This document shows, one piece after another, positions 39,922 through 52,430 of a stretch of 64,000 bases of DNA. The number at the start of each line of letters is the position of its first letter. Positions within the stretch are counted from its first letter, which is position 1. This DNA is from Tigriopus japonicus (lineage: Eukaryota > Arthropoda > Copepoda > Harpacticoida > Harpacticidae). Under the pieces are notes generated by a model that was not told where the DNA came from, ran no database searches, and saw nothing but the letters and a program-made list of their open reading frames with translations. The stretch lies in the NCBI GenBank assembly GCA_010645155.1, contig CM021320.1, forward strand, positions 8,240,000-8,303,999, written 5' to 3'. A program made the translations under genes and the position numbers.

Positions 39922-42900
39922 ATTTTTGGACCCTACCTACACTGTGGATGAAGTGAAGGATATCCTGTCAGATATTGCGGAGGTCGTTTTGGGCGAGATC
40001 GAGTTAGAGTTAATCAATTCCTCTCACACCAACGTTTTGTTGCTCCAACAAGTATTTAGACAATCCGAGAAATGGCATCTGAATTTAGAAGCGGATCTGG
40101 CTGAACTGGAAAATAGGTACGTACTCTCTGGTTCCTTCCACTGTTTTCCCCCTCCGTTTGAAGTACATTCTATTTGGAAGCATCGCATTTCTCTGGTCAA
40201 CAACAATGCAATGATGGGCTTGCCATCCAATCAGTAAAAATGTACCTTCGGTTATGGTTACTGTAAAGAATCTTTGATTTCATTTAAAAAAAACGACTGT
40301 TAACCAATATTCTTGCCCAAAACCGCCGCTCACCTTGTAATCTGTTTCAAAACCAGCACTTGAGTAATATAAGGTCATTGCCAAATTCTCGAAAGGGTAA
40401 AGTAGAAAACTTCAATGGGATTCAGAGAGCCACTTTCTGTGTTGTGGACTTTGATCATAGCTTTTCCTCCAACTAATCACAAATAGTACACTCGCACTTA
40501 CTGTGTTATATTTTGCAATTACGAAAAGATGAATCGAGTGAGACTAGTTTTGTTGGGAGATTGGGAGAGCTCCCATGTATCACGAGCATCTGGAAAGCTC
40601 TCACTCTGTGTATTGCTTTCGATTGAGTGCACATGTCAGAAAACCACGCTCACCTTGACATCTTTTCTTTTGGACAGAGAGTTGTTGGATAAAGTGAAGA
40701 ATTGGGAGGAAAATGAGTTGTCCTCGCAACCGGTTGAGAAGCCCAGCTTGTCTCCTAAAAAGAGGTTGGCACCTCTCAACCAAGGTGGACCGGTTCAATT
40801 GTTGAATAAACAAATTGAAGAACTTGATGAGGAAAACAAAATGTTGCGAGAAAGGTAAGCGGCCTTGGCCAATTTCGCTGGTCTTAAATAGATTTTTACA
40901 TTATCGGGCTTCTCTCGAGAACCGAAAAAAGGCTGTATGTTAGTGTGAGGGGATATTGTTTTCATCCTGAAATGTAAACGAGAACGCGTTTTCGAGGCTT
41001 TATCCGGGTCTACGAGGCATCATGAATGAAAGGTACTTAAACATATAAAGCCGAGGCTTGCAACTAATCCCATCTGTCTATTACTCTGACCACATTCCCT
41101 AAATTGACTGATCCAACAAGAATTTGTAATTACTTCAAGATTGAGGACCATGGAAGAAAGGGCCAAATTAGTCATTAGTGAAAAGGAATCTCTGGCATCT
41201 GAATTGGACAATGCTCAAAAGGAAGCCCAATCCCGACCCAAGGAATCTATGGCGGATAGTGAAGATCAATCCAAGGAAATTGATGAGGTCAGTGCGCTGA
41301 TCTATCCATATGTTGGTTTCTCTTCGGAGAATCCTAATGTTTTGAGTAGTCTTGAGAGCAATCGCTTAATTACACATGTACATTACGAGGCAATGAATGA
41401 ACTGGTAGGCATATCTACGTGATTCCAGCTTACAGAGACATTGAAGCTTATGCGAAATCAGCTGACTACAGAGATCGAAATGAAGGATAAATCTGCGTCA
41501 GAATTGGAAAACAATCTCATCTCCACCAAACATGCACTCCTTGATGTTCAGCACCAATTGACGATGGCAGAAAAGGTAAGATTTGGGATCTTGCAGCTCA
41601 ACTTTCCTTAATCTCAAACATTTCCGTGAAGGTAAAAAATGAATAAACCCTCTTGATCAAGAATCGTGCATTCTCCCAAAGATTGACAGTAACATTTAAG
41701 CAAAAATTGGTGTTGCAACACTTTCATATTGTAAACGTTAGAGCTAAAAATATTGAAAACTTGAAAACTAAAACTGGTTTCGGAACTTTTCATAGTTTTT
41801 ATGGGGTGATTAGGTTTGTTCTTCGTTTGGGGGATTCTTTTTGCCACAGTTGATCAAGATTGTTTTGGAGTAGATTCACGGGCAGAAAGACACCGTTAAA
41901 CCAAGATTGGGGAAAAATCGACGAAGAATGTTGCACATGAGGAATTAAATGGAGAACTCATCTCTAAAATCCATTATAAAAAGGGTGGTTGAAAGCACGC
42001 ATGCAAAGCTTGGTCACATTTGGTTGAAATTTACGGAATTAAGATAAATTTAATCATAGAGGTATTCATGCCTTTCCAAACGAATAAGTGACTTAACTAT
42101 TGTCCCCAAGGACGTATGCCTTTTCCTATTCCTGCTACTTGCAATAGTTCGACATGCACTAAATTTCAAAGTTTCAATATTTTGCCCATGAAATAAAGAG
42201 AGTGATCATTCTGAAATTATGTAAGTAACAGCCTTAAACAAACTTCAAAGCCTGTTACAAATAGTTGGACACGCTGTTGAAAATCATTATTTTTACCAAA
42301 ACAAAAAAAGGAAGTGCTAATGGATGAGTGTAGTTCATTAAGATCTATTAATACTAGAGGGAGTGTAAGCCTCAAAATGTGTCTCTGGTCGTCAATTGTT
42401 GAGCGGACAAAATTGCAGGAGCATTTGAAATGTGTGACCAGGTAAATGTCAACCATACAATTGATGAATCAAATGTGGAGTTGAGTAGTGTTTTTGGGTC
42501 ATTTTTTGTTATTGCTATTGGTCACTTTCTTGAAAGCACGGAAGACGTCATTAGGTGGCCATGCCTTGTGTTTGAATACTACAAGTAAGAACTTTTCTAT
42601 CAATACATTGAATAAGTCGCTGGTAGGAAGAACAAAAATTGAAACTTTGGCTTTATGTAGGGTAATCCAATACTTATATTATATGGACAAAAAATAACTG
42701 GTTGCTTCAAGAACGATTTTAAAAAAGTTGGTCTTGATTCGCATGTTTAGTCACACTAACTGTCCACTCAACAGTTGTGAGGGCGACATTTTCCTAATAA
42801 CTTCAACGCATTTCGCCCCTCTTGCCAAATCAGCCTAACTAAAGCTTGCACGCTATCTAGTGATTAATTAATGATCTAAGGTGTAATCGGACGAATTCAG

Positions 42901-45900
42901 CTGGGGATTTGTGGGCCAAACTGGCTAAGGATGGGTCAAAGCTAGGCTCAGGCCTTTCATAACTTAAGTTTGTTGGGTAAGGAAATGTTTTTGTTTCGAT
43001 TGAGTGTCTAAATGAAGAATACGAATTGGACTCGAGAATTTTATGAAGTTTTTTGGAGGGTTGGTCTTGAGTCTGACGCATCCTTAGCCATTTTGGCCTC
43101 AGAATCTCCAGCTCAATTCGTTCGATTGCACTCTTCCATTCCAATGCAGCTTTGATCTCGAGAGGGCCTATTGACCTAACCAAATTTCAAGTTTTTCCGT
43201 TCATCAAAGTATCACAAAACATCAAAAGTATCCGAATGCGAACAACAAAAGCTTGATTTTTATGCTCTTAATCATCATCCCATAGTTCTTTACAAATTTG
43301 GAATCTATCATGATAGGGAGATTCTACTGGTATTCTGACAAAGTCGGTACTGTACGACCGTTGATGACAACACGAGTTAAAAATGGTGCTGCCTTGGTGG
43401 GAGGACTTAACTTGATCACTGTTTAACTTTATATTCACCGATGTCACACGTGCTACAAGAAAAAGACTTACATTTCTGAAAAGCTTAGATGATAAGCTAC
43501 TTGATGGTGGACGTTTCATTCACATCAAACCATTGGTTGATGAGCTAGATTAAAGCAACCACCAGAGATTCTAAGAGTCAGGAAAATTGATCGCATTTTT
43601 CTCAACGATGGAAAGGTTGTCAACAACATGAGATCAAGGTACAAAGAAGATTCCCTCGTGTAACAAAATTCAAGCCTTTGAACACCAAAGCCTGAGATCT
43701 GACCCACCTCTAGTCTTTTGGCCCCAAGAATCCCTTTGTGAATTCATTCGACCGCACTTATCCAATAAATGATCATTGTTTGGAAAATATACAATTCAAT
43801 TGCCACTATGATGCACACAAGAATTTGCGATTATGGTTACACTTTACGCGTTGATTGCATGGCTCAATTAAACTATTTAAGGATGTTTAATCAATGTCTG
43901 TCTGTCCACGATGTCTTTGGGTATTTTGATTCAAACCTAAAAAGCCATTCGGAACACCGTGTACAGCTAGTTCAGAACATATTATGAAAGGTCCCTTTGC
44001 TCTTGATTAGGTTCAAATTTGTTCCTTTTTCAGCTCAGGAGGGCCATTAATGTATCAACGAATCAAGAAAATGGTCCTTCGGCCGGCTGATCGTGCTTGC
44101 TCGGATACGGATTAGGGACTCCAATTTGACACTTTTGAAAAGCGTAGAAACAATGAAATTCGTTTGCTTGCTCCAAAAGCTAACATCACATTTAAAGTTT
44201 TAAGTAGGAGTGCCCGTTGATTTGTTACAAAGAAGCATATCAATAATAGGTAAAAATGGAACACAACCAACTTTTGGTGAAAAAAAATAGATTACAGGGC
44301 GCATACGTTGTGACACCTTGTTGAAACTGTGGAAACACTTATGACATCTCGTTGGCCAGGGCACAATTTGACCTTTCAACCTCAATAACTTTTACTTAAA
44401 CGATGTTATTGTCAAAAGTTAGAGGTAAAGTCAATCAGACGAAGGTATTTGAGATTTTGATGTTGCAATAACCCGATTAGATACTAATGTAGTCGTTTCA
44501 ATTGACTTCAAATTAGTCTGTTCCAAATTTAGCATTTTGAGGTTTGATACTTTTGGCCCTATATAAGTGAATAATGAAACAAAAACCACCAAACCAGAAA
44601 CACATAATTACTTACAATATGCTCTGAACTCATCGAATGTGTTACCTCACTCAACCCTTACAATGGTGAGAAACAAACACTTAAATTATTCGGGTCTTCC
44701 TTTAAAATTCAAACTTCGTCTAGCTTTGAATTAAAATTTCAAGGCTTGAAATTGCCGGCAAAGTCTTGTCAGGTAAACAAAAGGTTGGGGAAAATATATG
44801 TCTTTCCCGTTTTGTCACTAGTCACTAAGTATCTTCCTTGTCTTGTTTCATCAAAATATGCAATATAATGCGCCGAGCGCTAATCTCAGCTTTGTCTTTG
44901 AACACTAAAATAGCTTCAACAGTGGGCGGGAGCAACATGCACACATAAAAATATAAATGAGCACCTTTCTAGGGGTACTGTGGTTCTTCCTGTCAATGAT
45001 TTTTACCAAACAAATACTGTTATAGCTGTCCTTTTAATCAATTTTTAAACGTCAAGTCCGAGTTTTTTCAACGTTTATATCGACGCCCGTTTCATCAAAG
45101 TGCCACAAGATGTCATCCAAGTCACGATAAATGTGTACGAATTTGCAGGGACCCCAAAAATATTGTAAGGAAAGAGCCAAAATGTTTAGATAATATTTAA
45201 GAAAAAAAAGCTTTAAAAAAATGATCTAAAGGTCCCCCAGAGTTCAAACTTGTTTTGCAAATATATTGCACTCCTTTTTTGCTTTTGTAACAAATTTATT
45301 TGCAACAGCGTGCTGAGCCAATGGCTCTATGCTCTATATTTAGTTTTTAAATTGCAAAGCAAGCGGGCATGCCTTTATCCATCTGTTTTATGAAGTACGT
45401 CATAGAATTCTGTGGTCTAGAAATCTGTCAGCATTATTTGATATAAATGAACTCCCACAAAGGAGTGCGACGTCTTCAAAACTCAATGCACCGCTTGAAC
45501 TTGAAGGCGTCTTATTTTCTTTAAAATTGTTACATAAAGAACTTGCAGTTTAGACTGAGAGATTTCGATGTATGTATACAATTCTAATATGTTGAGCTAA
45601 CCGCTAGGAAAATCAATAAGGAAAGTACATTCTTAAGCCCCAATAGTAATGGATTCGTTGGGTTTCTCTTAATCCAACTTTTGTTTGGGCCAATTAATTT
45701 GTATGATCGACTATCCGTCATTGTTACTATTGTTACTCTATTTTGAAACACCTATTAATCTAATTCCTTGGTGGCGAGCTGAGGAATTATTTCTTGAACT
45801 AATTTCTTAGATTAATGGAAAGAAATATTTTCCTCCTATGAGTGTTCTCATCTTTTAAACCAGAGTGTTTCCACATTGGAACTTTTTTTCATTGAAATGA

Positions 45901-48900
45901 ATAAAAAAATGATGATTCATTTTGTTAGCAACTAACAAGTAGAGAGAAAAAGAAAATAAGTCAGAAAACATTTTTGTGAAGCCGATCCAAACCAATGGTC
46001 TAAGACCATCCTGTGGAATTGAAACTTGTTTATTTGACCAAGAAAATCCCTTTGGAAGAAAATTGAACAAGAAAATTCGATTCAGATTAACTTTGACAAT
46101 TCTCCGAAGCGTTCGTGTATTCTAATGCTACTTGGATTTGTTTTATTGTTGAGTCACTTGCATAACCGAGCCGTTGTTTTAACTATAGTGCTCTAGTTTG
46201 AACGAATTAGAAATCAAAAAAGCCTGGAGCTCAGTTTCCCTTCAAGGAAAACTTGAACAGTTCGATTGAACAATTCATTTTTGAGACCATAATCAAAATG
46301 GCGAGATTATGATGAGGATGACTCGATGTTTATTCAGAGACTCGCTTAAGGATGATATTTGGTAGATAAACTTTCAAAAAAAAGTAAGTGGGGAAGGCAT
46401 TTCAAACATGGGGCTGGATCTATCGCACTTTCAAGTCCAGAGATAGTATTACGATGCTAACTCTGTAAAGTCGATTGTTCAGCCGCATCTTGAATATGCC
46501 TCACCCATTTGTGCTCCAATGAGTTCAGCAGGTTTGCAAAAGGTCGAGCAGGTCCAGACATGTTTCACTAGGAACATCACAGGAATGAGAGAGCTCTCGC
46601 ATTGGGAGAGGCTCCAAAAGTTAGGGCTGTACAGTACTCAGAGAAGGTATGAAAGGTATCTGATACTGTATGTTTTCAAGAGCATTCATGGTCTCTGTCC
46701 TAACCCAGGCTTTGAGCTCAGTTGTAGTGATCGTAGAGGTTTTACTTGCATTTTGAGAGCACCTCCAAATCCAAGGGAATCAAGGCTAGTTCGAACAATG
46801 AAGTGCTCCTCTCTTCTTTATCGGGCTCCTTCATTGTTCAATTTGTTGCCTATTTGCCTTCGTCGGGAAAATGTAGGAGCTGATCCTCTAACAGCATTTA
46901 AGGCAGGATTGGACAATTTTTTTAATACTATTCCTGACCAACCCACTATTCAAGGGTTGTACAGATCTGCCAACAGTAACTCATTGGTAGATCAAATTTC
47001 ATATAAACGGTAATTTTATAAACTATATCAATCATTAACTCTCTTTACATGGAATCCCATTCCTTGTAGCGGTATTGAAAAAGGCAATTTGAAATGGGAC
47101 ATGTAGCTAAATATTGTATGGACATACACTGAAATACCTTTAATTATTTGTTTGATTGTCATTCTAAATTGGAAATGAGATGGAAAATATTTCAACCTTC
47201 GAAGTTCAAGATTTTAGTTCCATCGAGTACGAAGGTAGCCAGTTTATGTACTGTGTTCCTGTATCCTTTAGACGTAGTTCATGAATATAAGGTGTTTTTG
47301 CATTTCATTGTGCAACGCAAAATTTAAACTCGAAGTTTATTGTTCTGCAGATCAACCAATATTGCTCCAGTTTGTCACACTAATGAAAAAAAGCATTGTA
47401 GTAAAGGCTTCATTCTCTCCCTTTTTGAGTGTGTCTGAAAATGATTCGTCAGCGCAAGAAGCACTGGAATCATGGAGTGGGAGGCTAGCAATGAGAATAA
47501 TGATTTTCAGTAATAACAATTCAATCACGTTCTTCTGCAAATGAGACCTTGTATATGTTGACATGAATACGCATTTCAATTTTCAGCTTAATCGAACGTC
47601 AGAGTCAAAAGTTATGCTCACTCAAAGTTCAGTGCAAATCTTACCGAGTATGAATGAACTAGCCCTTTTGTGGTAATCGCTTTACTACAAAAGGGCGAGT
47701 TCATTCATTCTATGCTCTCTGCAGTACATAAGTTTGAAAAGGCATAACTTTTCACTCCGGCATTCGATTGCGCTGAAATTTGAAATACGTGTTTTTCTCA
47801 ATGCAAGCCAAGTCTCACTTGCAGAAGAACGCAAATGGTGTATTTCTACTGGAAATCATAATTCTCAATTCTAGCCTCCCACTCCATGAATTCCGTGCTT
47901 CTTGGTCAGAGTCACGCAAGTGCAACGGAAAGGGGGGGGGCATCTTCTCTTCTCTTTTTCTGTCTCATCTCCTCCCCGGTCTTTTAAGGGTGACTGGAGG
48001 TCCAAAAGCTAGTACTTAAAACCTACAATAACATTGTAATGAGCCAAATTTATTATATTTTGAACTGTTAGCATCAAATCTGAGTACAATCTTATATAAT
48101 TTCCACCTAATGGAAGGGCCCCGGGGTGGGATTGTAGGTAAAAAAGGTCACAACCAAAATGGTCACAAGTAACTACCGTAGGTCAGGTGAAATGAAATTT
48201 CATCCATTTGTCTTCGGAATCTCTTTGTCACTTAAAACTTGTCAAATGCTAAGGAAAGCTGCAAAAGATTGGAAATTGCCGTAAGTTATGAGTTGGCCGG
48301 ATGCAATTAATCAAGGAAATCATAAGACAGGGAAGCCTCCGCTCAGGCGTTCAGCTGTGGATTTTTTATTAATCGAATTCCATTCAAGTAAATGACTTTG
48401 TTTTGATAAGAATAATTCATATAAATCATATAAGGATGTCGTTTGCTGAATTTCAGCATGGTACATTACTCCATCCACGAGAAACAACATTTCCAAATTT
48501 GCTACAGTCGTAATACATACGCGCAGAAACGAGAGAAATATTGACCCTACAATCGTCCTTTTGGACGATTATAGGTGCAAATGTTCGGTCAGAAGATCGC
48601 CCTTTGCTCTACACTTCAAACTACTCTAAATGCCACAAATTTCAGTCGATCAAGTTGAAATTAAGCATGTGAGTTTTGCATTACCAATCAAACACTTGGT
48701 TTCATAAGATTTTTCTCTGTCCAACACAGAATTCGAAAAATGGCTTTTGCCAGTAGCCGAGGCATCCAGGTGTTTAGTGATCCTTGGATTAATCAAGGTT
48801 TGCACCGTCGCTATTCGAGGTATTTGACTATTTGTACTGTGAGGCAACGTCAACAGATGGCTGTAGATTCATTCTAGTTTCTAGGCTAGTATATGCATAT

Positions 48901-49881
48901 GCTCATGAAATGAATGCCATACCGATGAAGAGCGCGACGGCTACAAATAAATTCCACTACATCGGAACCACTAGAAGAAGAAATTTTCGAGTTTTTTTTG
49001 ATATTTTTACAATGTTAGGGCCCTTTAAAAAACTACTATGAATGCATGAGATCCCTTGTCATGAAATGAAAAGCGCTGTATAATTAATCATATTAGAAAC
49101 TTGGACATTCAGATCACATTCTGTGTACCAACGAATTTGTATCGGTAGACAGGACAGTCCTTGAACAAAGGCTTGATCGAAAATTCATCATTGAGTAAAC
49201 ATTTCTTAAGTGGTCGGAAAATTGTTTTTTTTTTGCTTTCTTTTCGAAATTATATTCTTTAAAAGCCGGGTTAGAAAATTAAAAAGAAATCTTGATCAAC
49301 CACCTTTTCAAGGCTTGGCCGGATCTGCCCACAATAACTCACTGGTAGACCAAATATCGTATCATGCAAATGTTAAGTGTATAAATCATACTTAAGGTTT
49401 ATTTGCGTTACAAAAAGTCATATTCCTTGCAGCAGAAGTAAAAAATCCGCAGCTACACGAAAAAAATCCGAAATGAAAAAGCACGGCCAAAAATGCATGG
49501 AAAAACAGACGGCATAATTTTGATTTCAATGTAATTGAAAGCTAGGAAAAAAACTTTTCCATTGTTATTTTGAGGCACAAAATAACATTTTTAACCATTA
49601 TCCAGCCAAGATTTCTATTTTCACTTTTTGGTTTGATCAAGGATTACCATTTCCTCGTGGTCTATTGTTACATAAATAGATAAAATACCAAGGATGAAAC
49701 CAGGCAATGAAGTAATCATGAATGTTTTGTATTGCTTTCCTTTTAGGAGTTGGAGAAAAAATTCAGTCAAACTGGAGCCTACAAGAATTTGAAGAAGATG
49801 ATGAATTCAAAAAATGACCAGATTAGAGATCTCAGAAACAAATTGGCCAAGTACGAAAAGGACGAGGATGAAGAAGAATGA
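39922..49881 (+). CDS. LZTFL1: leucine zipper transcription factor-like protein 1 (BBSome regulator)
   Basis: Five exons join in phase: 39922-40116, 40678-40854, 41140-41287, 41429-41575 and 49747-49881 (TGA). They give about 266 residues of a protein that is about 299 in human. LZTFL1 is a cytoplasmic coiled-coil protein that binds the BBSome and restrains its entry into cilia. Conserved blocks are FLDPTYTVDEV, IELELINSSHTNVLLLQQVF, LNLEADLAELENRELL, KRLAPLNQGGPVQLLNKQI, STKHALLDVQHQLTMAEKEL, EKKFSQTGAYKNLKKMM and KNDQIRDLRNKLAKYE. Heptad-rich coiled coil runs from the middle to the end. The first exon needs two bases from an upstream exon, so the N-terminal 30-40 residues are unresolved. 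The last intron is 8.2 kb because of inserted repeats. An AATAAA lies at 50270. Confidence 0.95.
41576..42341. other. LZTFL1 last intron, first part
   Basis: No recognised feature between the exon donor and the MITE copy. Confidence 0.5.
42342..42878 (+). mobile_element. MITE family with long imperfect TIRs, full copy C
   Basis: Matches copy B (26343-26899) from ATCTATTAATACTAGAGGGA to CTATCTAGTGATTAATTAAT. It is inserted in the LZTFL1 last intron. Confidence 0.85.
42879..43760 (-). other. diverged duplicated segment, possibly retroelement-derived
   Basis: Open minus-strand stretches (43183-42857, 43519-43268, 43707-43525) are richer in codon-like sequence than their surroundings. 43070-43145 resembles 43685-43765 (TCTGACGCATCCTTAGCCAT against TCTGACCCACCTCTAGTCTT). 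I see no catalytic motif, so the identity is open. Confidence 0.3.
43905..43961 (+). repeat. terminal fragment of the long-inverted-repeat element
   Basis: The last 57 bp (GTCTTTGGGTATTTTGATTC ... GGAACACCGTG) equal the right end of 19564-20698. Confidence 0.85.
43962..46384. other. LZTFL1 last intron, unassigned part
   Basis: AT-rich sequence without recognisable genes or repeat family members. Confidence 0.5.
46385..47070 (+). pseudogene. LINE reverse-transcriptase C-terminal fragment, best copy
   Basis: The frame reads IYRTFKSRDSITMLTL, then after a one-base shift near 46467 KSIVQPHLEYASPICAPMS, RNITGMRELSHWERLQKLGL, RRYERYLILYVFKSIHGL and LYRAPSLFNLLP, ending YKR-stop at 47013. This is the conserved region after the RT domain in jockey/CR1-like non-LTR retrotransposons. 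The 5' end is truncated, as is usual for LINE insertions. Shorter relatives occur at 5825, 25686, 49285 and 55680 (-). Confidence 0.88.
47455..47904. mobile_element. 450-bp fold-back MITE, copy 2
   Basis: Same ends (CAAGAAGCAC and GTGCTTCTTG), same length and same folded structure as 11922-12371. It is flanked by GTCAGCG (47448-47454) and GTCAGAG (47905-47911), a 7-bp direct repeat with one change. Confidence 0.9.
48131..48172 (+). repeat. terminal fragment related to the GGTCAC-array element
   Basis: GATTGTAGGTAAAAAAGGTC followed by ACAACCAAAATGGTCACAAG matches the inverted right end of 57543-59188. Confidence 0.65.
48173..49284. other. LZTFL1 last intron, unassigned part
   Basis: No recognised gene or repeat. 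Confidence 0.5.
49285..49450 (+). pseudogene. LINE 3'-end fragment
   Basis: CTTGATCAACCACCTTTTCA, AACTCACTGGTAGACCAAAT and CATATTCCTTGCAG parallel the last codons and 3' flank of the copy at 46935-47070. Confidence 0.7.
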
Positions 49882-50269
49882 GCAAACACTAATGCACCAA
49901 TGTCTTACAGAATGCACATTACAGTTATGGTCCACGTTGCGTGACAAATACAGGAGTGTTGAAACAAACAATGACTAACACCTTTCTTTGCGCGGTCCAG
50001 GATGAAAACAAAAATAAGTATCGTGTGTGGGTAGAAGCATCATTTGTGAAGGCTCCGTCAAACCATGGTTCATTATTTCCTTGGGGAACGATGCATCGCG
50101 AGGGTACAAACCAAGAAACCCAAGTTGATGCACTGAGGAAGATATGAAAAATTTACTCTTCTATAATCTAGCATTGAGACTCGTAAGGGAATTGGTTTAT
50201 GGGAACCAACGGACACGTTAAAAACAGAAATTGCTTAGCGACAAACTGTCGTTGTGCATCGGAACCCTA

Positions 50270-50275
50270 AATAAA
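50270..50275 (+). terminator. polyadenylation signal AATAAA of LZTFL1 (putative)
   Basis: Canonical hexamer about 390 bp after the LZTFL1 stop in AT-rich sequence. Assigned by position. Confidence 0.45.
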
Positions 50276-51440
50276 TAATATGGCTTATTCTAGCAACACC
50301 CACGTACGGGTGTAATGTTTAATCTCCTCATTTTCTTTTGAGATAAATGATATGGAGGTACTTTAAAAACATTTTCTTAATTAAGGGACGGGAATCAAAC
50401 GTTACATGCAATGTAACTAATATATCGTTGGCTTGAACGACACTTTGTCCGGAAATTGAGTTCGCTCTAAACTTGTACAATTCAAACAATAAAACTTCAC
50501 TTTTTAATGACATCCCTTTTGATAAAAAGATAATCTAAACCAATGAATTGAGCAGGTTCGTGAAAGTTCTAGCAGGTCCTTCTAGCTTACCTTAACTTAA
50601 CGCCAATTTTATCGTACCCAAGTTAGAAGTCCATTCCTTTCATGAGCATGAAATTCAAGGATAGTTTTAGAACTAAGTCTGAGAGCTTGCTACATTTTTG
50701 TGATTGTTACTTCGTTTTTGTGGTCTTGTCTCCCTATTTATACGAGACAGTATTGGAATATGATCCTAATTAAACGTGATCAATGGATAAGTTCTCGACG
50801 TTACATTTTTGTAAGTTAATCGCCACGCTAAGGATCATTAGAAAAATACCTTACGGTCTAATTGCTTCGCGGTCTTATTCGTGGAAATCAGAGCCAAACA
50901 AGTGAAGCGTTGTGAGCAAAGACCAAAATGGATTTCCTGTCAATTCTTGACATCTACCAACAACAGCTGGTGGTCCGATATCGGCAAATGTCATCGACTC
51001 GAGGACCACTTGACAAGAGAACCACTGGTCTCGCAAACTCATTTGGAACAAGTCAACCTCTTTTTGTCTCAAATTTGAGAACATTGTTGGACTGTTGGCA
51101 AAAGTATATTTGAAAATTCCGGTAAGAACTAAATCACTATATCGATCAAATTTGTCCAATATTATTTTAAGGATGCACCTGAACTACTCACATTTAAAGG
51201 CTGGTGTACTGCCAGACTTTTCATCGAATTAAATCGTTCTGTGACAATTTTTTCCTTGTAAAATCATTCATTTGGTTGTTTAGCCCATTGCAACTCATAA
51301 AGCTTCAATTTTTGCAATTAGTACTGCCCTTGGTTCCCTAAATCGCAATCGTTTACGTTATTGTAAGTATTACGATAGAAATCAATTCTATGTATATTTA
51401 GATCATTTGCAAACATAGACTTTCTTGGATGATTAATTAC
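50276..51440. other. no gene assigned
   Basis: 50880-51110 stays open in several frames on both strands, but none matches a family I know, so it is left unassigned. Confidence 0.4.
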
Positions 51441-51448
51441 TTGAGAAG

Positions 51449-51737
51449 TTAAAGAAGCTCATGGGAAAGAAGCGTCATCCAAAACACTAGCGACAGTAGC
51501 TTTAACATGAAGCTTAAGAAACCAAACAAAGCAGGAAGTGCAGGAGAAAAAAATACAGTAAAAAGGGGCATTTAACCGACAAATATCCATGAAAGAGCTT
51601 GATTAATTCATTCTTTATGATCCAATGACTGGATTAATCCTTATTGGCATGATCTACACAAATTGATTCTAAAATCGAATTTTGTTATAACTTGAATTTC
51701 TTGTTTGACTTCTATCCCATGAGCTTCTTTACTTGAA
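51449..51737. repeat. candidate small element bounded by about 20-bp inverted repeats
   Basis: TAAAGAAGCTCATGGGA at 51455-51471 returns as its complement TCCCATGAGCTTCTTTA at 51716-51732. The interior has no ORF. Ends and target duplication are uncertain. Confidence 0.4.
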
Positions 51738-51804
51738 GCCATCCATCCATTCTTTGAAAGGTATTTACATTTCCACTTATGACTTGTTCGCAGTCTCCTC
51801 CCTC

Positions 51805-52430
51805 TCAACTCAAGTAATTGTAATTGATAAGGTGTTAGGGCAAGTAATTGCATTCTATTCCATTATAGGCCAAGTAATTGTAATCGTAATTGATTACATA
51901 TTAGGCCAATTAAGTATAATTGATTACATGTTAGACCACGTAATTATAATTGATAACATGTTAGACCACGTAATTGCAATTGATTACATGTTAGACCAAG
52001 TGATTGTAATTGTAGTTGATTGATTACATGTTTGGCCAAGTAATTGCAATCGTAATCAATGACATATTAGGCCAAGTAATTTTAATTGATTACATGTTAG
52101 AACACGTAATTACAATTGATTACATGTTAGACCACGTAATTGCAATTGATTACATGTTAGACCACGTAATTGCAATTGATTACATGCTAGACCACGTAAT
52201 CGCAATTGATTACATGTTAGACCAAGTGATTGTAATTGTAGTTGATTGATTACATGTTTGGCCAAGTAATTGTAATCGTAATCAATGACATATTAGGCCA
52301 AGTAATTTTAATTGATTACATGTTAGACCACGCAATTGCAATTGATTACATGTTAGACCAAGTAATTGTAATTGTAGTTGATTGAATACATGTTGGGCCA
52401 AGATATTGTAATTGATAACATTTTTGGCAT
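51805..52430. repeat. AT-rich minisatellite, about 30-bp unit
   Basis: About 20 units of TTACATGTTAGACCACGTAA plus TTGCAATTGA. A variant unit (CAATGACATATTAGGCCAAG) recurs in a regular higher-order order: the block 51885-52080 is repeated at 52190-52320. Because 30 is a multiple of three, frames such as IAIDYMLDHV stay open; they are not genes. Confidence 0.93.

Noticed and set aside
50875..51159. Open frames on both strands just after LZTFL1
   Set aside because: Three or more frames are open at once, with no family match and no matching splice phases to neighbours.
51733..52249. ORFs with repeated IAIDYMLDHV
   Set aside because: Translation of a 30-bp minisatellite; not a gene.
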